Shown here piece by piece: positions 1-5,217 of a DNA stretch of 5,217 nt. Origin of the DNA: Flavobacterium sp. (GTDB lineage Bacteria; Bacteroidota; Bacteroidia; Flavobacteriales; Flavobacteriaceae); the NCBI GenBank assembly GCA_030682755.1, contig JAUXNR010000355.1, forward strand, positions 1 through 5,217. Direction: 5' to 3'. Positions within the stretch are counted from its first letter, which is position 1; each line of letters opens with the position of its first letter. A program made the position numbers and the translations under genes. The notes beneath the pieces were generated by a model that made no database searches, was not told the origin of the DNA, and was given only the letters and a program-made list of their open reading frames with translations.

Positions 1-23
1 AAAAATAATCCTAAAATTTAAGA

Positions 24-50
24 AAGTATTATTTATAACTGTTAATACTT
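24..50. repeat. 8-bp inverted repeat, AT-rich
   Basis: AAGTATTA (24-31) and TAATACTT (43-50) are perfect reverse complements separated by 11 bases. No T-tract follows on the + strand and the stem has only one G:C pair, so it is a poor terminator candidate. It could be a protein-binding site or chance in AT-rich DNA. Confidence 0.3.
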
Positions 51-253
51 CATTATGTGCAAAAAATAATTAAATAAAGATATTACATTTGGTTTACTTA
101 TTTAGAAATTTATTGTGTAAATGAAAAATTTAAGGCAGAAAACATCAAATTAGATGATTCTGAAATTTAATTTTAACCATTTTATTCTTTATAATTTTTA
201 ATAGAATTATTTAAAATATCATTTCAAGCATCTTGTTAAGTCCTATCAAATGA

Positions 254-292
254 GGAATATTGCAATATATTTACTGAATAATTTAATATTCC
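254..292. promoter_or_regulatory. Palindrome and flanking inverted repeat, possible operator
   Basis: ATATTGCAATAT (257-268) is a perfect 12-bp palindrome. It overlaps the left arm of a wider inverted repeat, GGAATATT (254-261) with AATATTCC (285-292). The palindrome is centred about 75 bases upstream of the expected transcription start of the pectate lyase gene, a place where activators commonly bind. Its function is inferred only from position and symmetry, and AT-rich DNA produces such palindromes by chance fairly often. Confidence 0.3.
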
Positions 293-301
293 ATAAAAAA
301 T

Positions 302-332
302 TTGGTTTATATTTTTATATAATATAGTTTTG
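302..332 (+). promoter_or_regulatory. Flavobacterial-type promoter for the pectate lyase gene
   Basis: TTG at 302-304 and TAGTTTTG at 325-332 match the known Bacteroidota vegetative consensus (TTG near -33 and TAnnTTTG near -7) with a 20-base spacer, within the usual range for flavobacteria. Transcription would start around 338-341, leaving a leader of about 40 bases before the ATG at 379. That leader has no Shine-Dalgarno sequence, which is normal in this phylum. Confidence 0.72.
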
Positions 333-378
333 TGTAATCCATTACATAAAAATAATTATTATCAATTTATACATCTTT

Positions 379-2859
379 ATGAAAAGAATTTTATCTTATT
401 TAACAATTTTGTTGATTTCATTTTCAATGAGTTCACAGACTATTACCATTACACAACAAACAGGTTGGTTAGAATCTGCATACATAACTTGGACACCTGT
501 GGACGGTGTTGATAGTTATAACGTATATTATACCGGTGGTGGATTTACAGATCAAATTATTGACACACAGCTTATTCGTAGTTATGGTTCGTATTTTCGT
601 GCTGATATCCTTGGATTAGCAGCAGGAAATTATACATTTAAAGTTACTCCGGTTACTGCAAACGTTGAAGGCACAGGAACTGTTTCAAGCAGTGTAACAG
701 TATTACCTCATAGCAGAAATGGTTTTGCACATGCCAATGGCAAGGTTCCAGGTGGATATACCCTTAACGGTACCGTTAAACCAAATGCAGTAATTTTGTA
801 TATCACCAATGAAAATAAAAACACCATTTCATTAACTGTTACAGGGGCAACAACTAATCCTTGTGTTGGTTTACAAACAATTTTAGATGGATTTAAAAAA
901 GGAAATGATAATCGTCCGCTGATTGTGAGATTGATTGGAAACATCACTCCTTTTGCTTATATGTATAATGGTGATATTGTTATTGAAAATAAAAATAATG
1001 TAAACGGTTCCATCACTTTTGAGGGAGTTGGTTCCGATGCTTATGCAAATGGATGGGGAATTAGAATTAAAAAAGGAACAAATATTGAGATTCGCAACTT
1101 AGGTTTTATGTTAACCAATTCAGGTGAAGGTGATAACATTGGTTTGCAACAAGATAATGATTATGTATGGGTTCACAATAATGACTTATTTTATGGATTA
1201 CCGGGAAGTGCTTCAGATCAAGCCAAAGGAGATGGAGCCTTGGATGTTAAAAGATCAGGTAATGTAACCATTTCATACAATCACTTTTGGGATACCGGAA
1301 AATCAAATCTTTTAGGTAACGGTACAGAAACAGCTAGAGAATTAACATATCACCACAATTGGTATGACCATTCAGATAGTCGTCATCCTCGCGTGAGAAG
1401 TCATACGGTTCACATTTATAACAATTATTATGATGGCATTTCAAAATACGGAGCCGGAGCAACATTAGCTTCTTCGCTTTTCATGGAAGGAAATTATTTC
1501 CGTAATTGTAAATATCCCATGCTTATTTCAAAACAAGGTTCTGATATACTAAATGGACCGGGTACATTTTCAGGAGAAAATGGCGGGATGATAAAAGCCT
1601 TTAATAACTTTATGATAGGTCAGCAAAGTTTCATTCCTTACAATGCATCTACACACCCTACTCAGTTTGATGCTTATGTTGTTACGGAAAGAAATCAGAC
1701 AATACCAAGCTCAATAACCGCCTTACAAGGTGGTGCTACTTATAATAATTTTGATACCAATCCGACACATTATGTAAACAATTTAGTGATTGACTCCCCA
1801 GAAGACGCCAAAACTAAAGTGATGCAATATTCAGGAAGAGTTGGAGGTGGTGATATTACTTGGACTTTTAATAACGCTGTAGATGACACTTCTTATGCAA
1901 TTAATCCGGGTTTATTAGCGGTATTAACAAACTATCAATCATCATTGGTATTTGTTCAAGGAAATGCTCCAGCAGTTGTTAATCCACAAACCTTAGCTAT
2001 ACCAACGAATAATGACCAAACAGTTCCTGAAGGTATTGCAATTGCTCCAATGGTTTTCACATGGGGCGGTACTGCTACAGACGTTACTGTTTCGGGTTTA
2101 CCTAATGCAGGAATTAGTTTTGTTAAAAACATGAGTAATAAAACAGTGACAGTTACCGGAACTCCCTCAGAAGATTTAGACTTTACTATTACAACTATAG
2201 GTTCAACGGGTACACCTGTTTCTGGAAGTGGAAGTATTACTATTGGAGACTTTGTTCCTCAAGGCGATGAAATACATAATTTTACAGAATCTGTATTAAA
2301 TAGTTCTTTTTACTCGTTTGCCGGAGCCAATATGAATTCAACACCAGGTAATACTACTTATAACGGTCTAACTTTAACCGCTCGTTTGAAGATTGAATCT
2401 TCAACGGTAATCAGTTATTCTACATTTGTTGAATCAACACTAACTTTGGTTTTTGATCCCGGATTTAGCGGAATTATTAAGCTTGACAATGTAAATTATA
2501 CTGCTTCAAATGGTTTGATTGTTATTCCTAACATACCTCCAGGAAATCATGCAATTACTAAAAACAGTGTTGCTAATTTATACTATATGAAAACTGAGTT
2601 TAATACACTAAGCGTTGATCAAATTACAAAATCAGACATTAAATTCTATCCTAACCCTGTAACTAATGAATTGAATATTTCAATTGCTGACGGAAAAACT
2701 ATTGAACGAATATCAATCTATAGTTTGGTGGGTCAATTGGTTAGAACCATTGAGGGAAACACAACTGTTGTAAACATGAGTGACTTTAGTGATGGCATCT
2801 ATTTGGTTAAGGTTCAAACCGATCACGGTGTTATTGACCAAAAAATTATCAAAAAATAA
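379..2859 (+). CDS. Secreted multidomain pectate lyase, family PL1, with T9SS sorting tail
   Basis: Predicted extracellular enzyme that cleaves polygalacturonate by calcium-dependent beta-elimination. The ATG at 379 is chosen because a signal peptide begins directly there (MKR, hydrophobic stretch, likely cut near residues 19-20). Domains in order: FN3-like about 25-110; PL1 beta-helix about 120-525; Ig-like module about 535-625; beta-sandwich about 630-741, opening HNFT and closing NLYYMKTEF; T9SS type A tail about 753-826, starting KFYPNPV. Aligned by eye to the PelC-type fold, calcium ligands would be E250, D252, D285 and D289. Catalytic-site residues would be K308 (GKSNLLG), R335 and R340 (RxPxxR, RHPRVR, just after HHNWYDH). 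One departure is VWVHNN (263-268) where the family usually has VWVDHN. It is a single gene with its own promoter and terminator. PL1 assignment is strong; pectate rather than pectin as substrate is inferred from the calcium-site residues. Confidence 0.93.
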   Translation: MKRILSYLTILLISFSMSSQTITITQQTGWLESAYITWTPVDGVDSYNVYYTGGGFTDQIIDTQLIRSYGSYFRADILGLAAGNYTFKVTPVTANVEGTGTVSSSVTVLPHSRNGFAHANGKVPGGYTLNGTVKPNAVILYITNENKNTISLTVTGATTNPCVGLQTILDGFKKGNDNRPLIVRLIGNITPFAYMYNGDIVIENKNNVNGSITFEGVGSDAYANGWGIRIKKGTNIEIRNLGFMLTNSGEGDNIGLQQDNDYVWVHNNDLFYGLPGSASDQAKGDGALDVKRSGNVTISYNHFWDTGKSNLLGNGTETARELTYHHNWYDHSDSRHPRVRSHTVHIYNNYYDGISKYGAGATLASSLFMEGNYFRNCKYPMLISKQGSDILNGPGTFSGENGGMIKAFNNFMIGQQSFIPYNASTHPTQFDAYVVTERNQTIPSSITALQGGATYNNFDTNPTHYVNNLVIDSPEDAKTKVMQYSGRVGGGDITWTFNNAVDDTSYAINPGLLAVLTNYQSSLVFVQGNAPAVVNPQTLAIPTNNDQTVPEGIAIAPMVFTWGGTATDVTVSGLPNAGISFVKNMSNKTVTVTGTPSEDLDFTITTIGSTGTPVSGSGSITIGDFVPQGDEIHNFTESVLNSSFYSFAGANMNSTPGNTTYNGLTLTARLKIESSTVISYSTFVESTLTLVFDPGFSGIIKLDNVNYTASNGLIVIPNIPPGNHAITKNSVANLYYMKTEFNTLSVDQITKSDIKFYPNPVTNELNISIADGKTIERISIYSLVGQLVRTIEGNTTVVNMSDFSDGIYLVKVQTDHGVIDQKIIKK

Positions 2860-2889
2860 GAGTTAGGTTTACATTATATTTTTTAAGAT

Positions 2890-2922
2890 AAGCTGTTTCA
2901 TTTATTTGAAACAGCTTTTTTT
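2890..2922 (+). terminator. Rho-independent terminator of the pectate lyase gene
   Basis: A perfect 11-bp stem, AAGCTGTTTCA (2890-2900) with TGAAACAGCTT (2907-2917), encloses a six-base loop and runs into a seven-T tract (2916-2922). It begins 30 bases after the stop codon, which supports this gene being the last or only gene of its transcript. Confidence 0.92.
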
Positions 2923-3032
2923 ATTTTACTGCCATAATGTTTAAATAAAGGTTTTGTGTTGCTTCCTTGATGAGATGTGAGATTTGTGTTTATGATTCTT
3001 TGACAATTTGGTGATTTATTAGAGTGTCACAA

Positions 3033-3060
3033 CTATGGAGTATCCATAGCTTCACTATGG
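3033..3060. repeat. Three alternating inverted arms with 11-bp spacing
   Basis: CTATGG (3033-3038), CCATAG (3044-3049) and CTATGG (3055-3060) start exactly 11 bases apart and alternate in orientation. The middle arm can pair with the left arm (7 bp when extended to CTATGGA and TCCATAG, loop GTA) or with the right arm (6 bp, loop CTTCA), so two mutually exclusive hairpins are possible. The function is unknown. Confidence 0.5.
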
Positions 3061-3062
3061 CT

Positions 3063-3084
3063 TTGACTTGTCCTTGACCCGTCC
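3063..3084. repeat. Imperfect 11-bp tandem repeat
   Basis: TTGACTTGTCC (3063-3073) is followed at once by TTGACCCGTCC (3074-3084), identical at 9 of 11 positions. It has the same 11-base step as the hairpin arms just to its left and abuts the sequence that resembles an insertion-sequence end. Confidence 0.5.
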
Positions 3085-3135
3085 TAAAATAACTATACAG
3101 GTTGTCTCATACTGGTTTTAGTTATACAACTATAC
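3075..3135. mobile_element. Possible decayed insertion-sequence end
   Basis: The string beginning TGACCCGTCC at 3075 resembles the TGA-plus-C-rich outer tips of IS3-family terminal repeats as I remember them. Inside it are an inverted pair ATAACTA (3089-3095) and TAGTTAT (3119-3125) and a direct repeat AACTATAC (3091-3098 and 3128-3135). No transposase, second end or target duplication was found in the window, so this may be only a remnant or a coincidence. Confidence 0.22.
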
Positions 3136-3243
3136 TTTTTCTATCTGTTTTTTAATTTTTCTGATTGTAAAATGCTTTTTATTGGGTGACTCATTCTATT
3201 TTTCAGTTCATCTTTCATTAAGCTTGTACTGCTATTTTTTTGC

Positions 3244-3259
3244 CACAGATTCACAGATT
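3244..3259. repeat. Tandem CACAGATT, resembling a dispersed flavobacterial intergenic repeat
   Basis: CACAGATT occurs twice back to back, inside GCCACAGATTCACAGATTT. Short GCCACAGATT/CACGAATT-type strings recur in intergenic DNA of many Flavobacterium genomes in my recollection; this would be a short copy. No function is known to me. Confidence 0.4.
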
Positions 3260-3376
3260 TAAAATGATTTTGTATTCTGTAACCAAGTCTATAGTAGTTA
3301 GTTTATGATATGCCCTTCCTCATATATACAAACACAATAGAATAATTTTAAACGATTTGGGGTTAACATTTTAATC

Positions 3377-3411
3377 AAAAAAAAAGCAGCAAACCTAAGT
3401 TTGCTACTTTT
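3377..3411 (-). terminator. Rho-independent terminator of the leftward cluster
   Basis: Read on the minus strand, AAAAGTAGCAAAC pairs with GTTTGCTGCTTTT across a four-base TTAG loop, followed by a run of nine T (3377-3385 on the + strand as A). The 13-bp stem includes one G-U wobble on the minus-strand RNA that becomes a C-A mismatch in a plus-strand transcript, so it is built for leftward transcription. It lies about 60 bases beyond the stop at 3473. Confidence 0.9.
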
Positions 3412-3472
3412 CAAAAAATATAAATATCAATTAACTACTCAAAAATAGTGTGAATGAAGTAAACTACTAGTA

Positions 3473-4276
3473 CTAGTTCAATAGCACTTTAACTGATTTC
3501 TCACCTTCGGCAGATTTTAAGTTTACTACATAAAAACCTTGATTTAATTGGAAATCAACATCAGAAGTTGTTGTAAAAGATTTTACTAAAGCTCCAGTAA
3601 TACTATACACTTTTACCTCAGTTGAAGTCAATACATTTGAAACATAAACATTCTTTCCGTTTGAATAAACATTCGTGTTGTTTTGAGCCACATTGTCAAC
3701 GCTTAATGTTGATGATGTTGTACTAACAGTTGTTCCAGTAACTTCAATTTTATAAAGATTAATAGCTGTATCTCCATAAATATACAAAACACCTGAACCG
3801 CCTGTATAGTTAGCCGTTAAAATATCAAAATCCCCTACAGCACCAGTGTTAGTAGTAATAGAACCTACAGCAGCTGAACCATTTGAAACATATAAAGTTC
3901 TTACAGCACCATTACTACCTGTTCTAAACCATACTTTTACAGTACAAGCACCAGCAACACCAAAATAGATAAATCGTTGTGTTGGCATTGGTTGAAAGTC
4001 ACCAGCAGGATAACCTCCTCCATTCATTTGAAACCTTCTAGTTGCCGCAAATCCATCAGCAAAAGTTAAATTATTAGCCGTTATAGCTCCAAAATTTGTA
4101 TTTGTAGGAATTGGATATAATCCTAAATTATCAACAATAATTGGTTCAGTGCCAATTCCTGAAGACAAAGGCCAAGTAGCTTGTTGATTTGTAAAATCCC
4201 AAACTTTTGTTTGTGCAGATGTAATGGTTGTAAAAGCGAAAGCTAAAAAAGCGATAAGATGTAATTTTCTTTTCAT
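3473..4276 (-). CDS. Small secreted beta-sandwich protein with T9SS sorting tail, putative pectin-binding
   Basis: A 267-residue protein with no recognisable catalytic domain. The signal peptide spans residues 1-21 (MKRK, hydrophobic core, TSA cut before Q22), which supports the ATG at 4276. Residues about 24-181 form one predicted all-beta domain, opening KVWDFTN, with MNGGG at 84-88 and RFIYFGV at 101-107, and closing INLYKIEV. The opening and closing motifs resemble those of the beta-sandwich at residues 630-741 of the PL1 lyase at 379-2859, and similar domains accompany pectin-active enzymes in Bacteroidota. A Thr/Ser-rich linker leads to a T9SS type A tail (195-267) with VKVYSITGALVKSF and GFYVVNLK; the usual YPNP motif is replaced by VYSNGKN. 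Carbohydrate binding is inferred, not shown. It sits 183 bases downstream of a PL1 lyase in the same direction and may be co-transcribed. No Shine-Dalgarno sequence is present. An adhesin-like or structural role is possible instead. Confidence 0.85.
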   Translation of the reverse strand: MKRKLHLIAFLAFAFTTITSAQTKVWDFTNQQATWPLSSGIGTEPIIVDNLGLYPIPTNTNFGAITANNLTFADGFAATRRFQMNGGGYPAGDFQPMPTQRFIYFGVAGACTVKVWFRTGSNGAVRTLYVSNGSAAVGSITTNTGAVGDFDILTANYTGGSGVLYIYGDTAINLYKIEVTGTTVSTTSSTLSVDNVAQNNTNVYSNGKNVYVSNVLTSTEVKVYSITGALVKSFTTTSDVDFQLNQGFYVVNLKSAEGEKSVKVLLN

Positions 4277-4459
4277 AATTAAGTAGTTTAAATTTGTGAA
4301 TTATTGTTTAATACAATCGATTGCATAAAATTAATGGTATTTTTTGTAATAGCAAAAAAATAGTCGTTAATTTTTATAAAATAGTGATTTTTAAGCTTTG
4401 TTTTTAGTTTATTGAATAATTTTAAAAGAAATTATGACAAATACGTGATGGTGAATGTA
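4277..4459 (-). other. 183-base gap between the partial lyase and the beta-sandwich gene
   Basis: AT-rich spacer between two genes of the same direction. I find no hairpin with a T-tract after the lyase stop and no exact TAnnTTTG on the minus strand; the closest is TA followed by seven T and G (4353-4362). A 10-bp palindrome CAATCGATTG (4314-4323) lies 38 bases before the ATG, and ACTATTTT occurs twice on the minus strand exactly 21 bases apart (+ coordinates 4357-4364 and 4378-4385). Both could be binding sites. Whether the downstream gene has its own promoter cannot be settled by eye. Confidence 0.4.
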
Positions 4460-5217
4460 CTACTGTTTGATGAATTTTCTAAAAGCTACTTTTTCGTTTA
4501 ATTGGATTTTACATACATAAATTCCGTTGGCTAATTTTTCTAAACTCAGGCTCATCAGTTCATCAGAAGTAATTTGTTTTGCATAGGTATATACTTCTTG
4601 GCCGTTTACATTATATATAGTCACTTCCGCCTTTCCTGATACTTCATTTACAAAACCGATATTCAATACCTCTTTTACCAAACTTGGATAAAAGCGTATG
4701 TTGTTTTCATTTTCAACCTCTGCAACTCCTAAAAAAGTGCAATTGTTTGGGGTTATTACGCCTGTGTCAGTTACATTTAATGTAGCTCCTGAACCACAAG
4801 TAGCATCTGTCAAATAACTAATAACTTCGTTAACCGGGATCACTGTGGAGGTATAAGTTGGTGCGGGAACGGTTCCGATATTTGCAGCTCCATTGATACT
4901 GTTGTTAAATGACAAGGAAACTGTTCCACCATCGTTAGGATAATTCGTAAATACATTAGAAATACCTGAAAAATTTGTATTTTCAACATAACACGTTGTG
5001 TTATTAACTCCGCCACCAAGTCCTAAAGCTCTTGCATTTGGCACACCGGTATTGTAGTAGCAATTCAAAATATGAAGTTGTGCATTTCTAGCTCTTGGCA
5101 TTCTTTCTCTGCATCCAGTAGCCCAGTAACAATTTTGGAAGGTCACACTAAAGTGTCCGTCTGCCGGAGCATCGTTGCTTCCTGAACCCACTAAATTGGA
5201 GAATCTGTGGTCATTAG
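4460..5217 (-). CDS. PL1-family pectate lyase, C-terminal part, cut by the window edge
   Basis: The last 251 residues of a secreted polysaccharide lyase. The frame stays open to the window end, so the GTG at 5191 is internal (codes Val) and the true start lies beyond 5217. PL1 hallmarks: DHRFSNLVGS at the very start of the visible part, then VTFQNCYWATGCRERMPRAR, which contains the RxPxxR catalytic-arginine motif (RMPRAR), followed by the beta-helix strand LHILNCYYN. The lysine seen in the GKSNLLG motif of the lyase at 379-2859 is replaced by Phe in FSNLVG, with Arg one residue earlier, and HHNWY is replaced by QNCYW, so this belongs to a different PL1 subgroup. Cysteines are frequent in the visible helix. 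The C-terminal roughly 80 residues are a T9SS type A tail starting RFYPSLVKEVLNI and ending ANGIYVCKIQ...KFIKQ. The calcium ligands and signal peptide are outside the window. Reaction inferred: beta-elimination of polygalacturonate outside the cell. Confidence 0.87.
   Translation of the reverse strand, partial: NDHRFSNLVGSGSNDAPADGHFSVTFQNCYWATGCRERMPRARNAQLHILNCYYNTGVPNARALGLGGGVNNTTCYVENTNFSGISNVFTNYPNDGGTVSLSFNNSINGAANIGTVPAPTYTSTVIPVNEVISYLTDATCGSGATLNVTDTGVITPNNCTFLGVAEVENENNIRFYPSLVKEVLNIGFVNEVSGKAEVTIYNVNGQEVYTYAKQITSDELMSLSLEKLANGIYVCKIQLNEKVAFRKFIKQ

Larger units (their letters stand above)
1..301. other. AT-rich non-coding region upstream of the pectate lyase gene
   Basis: About 300 bases of very AT-rich DNA with no convincing reading frame on either strand. 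It contains an inverted repeat near its left edge (24-50), a solitary match to the Bacteroidota -7 element (TACATTTG, 84-91) with no TTG at the right distance upstream, and a palindrome at 257-268. It most likely serves as the 5' regulatory region of the gene starting at 379. No part of an upstream gene can be recognised. Confidence 0.6.
2923..3376. other. Non-coding region between two convergent transcription units
   Basis: About 450 bases lying between the facing terminators. I see no convincing gene. Frames are short; the longest I checked by hand is a 25-codon minus-strand frame (3141-3218) with no recognisable homology. The stretch holds an exact 8-base direct repeat TTTGTGTT at 2953-2960 and 2983-2990 (30 bases apart), clustered short repeats at 3033-3135 and a tandem CACAGATT at 3244-3259. 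This mixture suits a site where mobile or repeat sequences landed and decayed, but that is inference. Confidence 0.6.

Noticed and set aside
24..50. Inverted repeat read as a terminator of an upstream gene
   Set aside because: There is no T-tract after the stem on the + strand and only one G:C pair in it.
84..91. TACATTTG as a second promoter
   Set aside because: It matches the -7 consensus but no TTG sits 17-23 bases upstream, and it is almost 300 bases from the gene.
330..512. 60-codon frame on the + strand overlapping the start of the lyase gene
   Set aside because: It overlaps the well-supported lyase gene in another frame, starts at the expected transcript start region and has no recognisable domain.
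708..947. 79-codon frame on the minus strand inside the lyase gene
   Set aside because: It lies opposite the conserved lyase coding sequence, has no promoter or homology and is best explained as an antisense shadow.
3141..3218. 25-codon minus-strand frame (MKDELKNR...) in the convergent region
   Set aside because: It is short and lysine-rich as expected from AT-rich DNA, with no promoter and no recognised family. A transposase tail was considered but nothing supports it.
3244..3259. Tandem CACAGATT as a CRISPR repeat
   Set aside because: There are only two adjacent 8-base copies, with no spacers and no cas genes.
5189..5191. GTG at 5191 as the start of the second lyase
   Set aside because: The frame continues open to the window edge, and the residues before the GTG (NDHRFSNL) are part of a PL1 motif, so this codon is internal.

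Overview
The window looks like a piece of a Flavobacterium-like (Bacteroidota) chromosome. The DNA is AT-rich, neither visible start codon has a Shine-Dalgarno sequence, and a flavobacterial-type promoter (TTG-N20-TAGTTTTG) precedes the first gene. All three proteins end in type A type IX secretion (T9SS) sorting tails, and the two with visible N-termini carry signal peptides. The theme is pectin breakdown outside the cell.

Layout: positions 1-378 are AT-rich non-coding DNA holding a good promoter (302-332) and an upstream palindrome. Positions 379-2859 (+) encode an 826-residue secreted polysaccharide lyase family 1 (PL1) pectate lyase: signal peptide, FN3-like domain, right-handed beta-helix catalytic domain, Ig-like module, beta-sandwich, T9SS tail. 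A strong intrinsic terminator follows at 2890-2922. Positions 2923-3376 are non-coding and contain short repeats that may be a decayed insertion-sequence end, plus a tandem CACAGATT repeat. A minus-strand terminator (3377-3411) closes a leftward cluster. That cluster consists of a 267-residue secreted protein made of one beta-sandwich domain plus a T9SS tail (3473-4276), and upstream of it the C-terminal part of a second PL1 lyase (4460 to the window edge), whose start lies outside the window.

How they may work together (inference): the two lyases would cut polygalacturonate by beta-elimination at the cell surface or in the medium. The small beta-sandwich protein resembles the accessory domain near the C-terminus of the first lyase and could bind pectic substrate or tether enzymes. 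No SusC/SusD pair, transporter or regulator is visible here. I see no clearly new system; the stand-alone beta-sandwich protein and the structured convergent intergenic region are the points most worth a second look.
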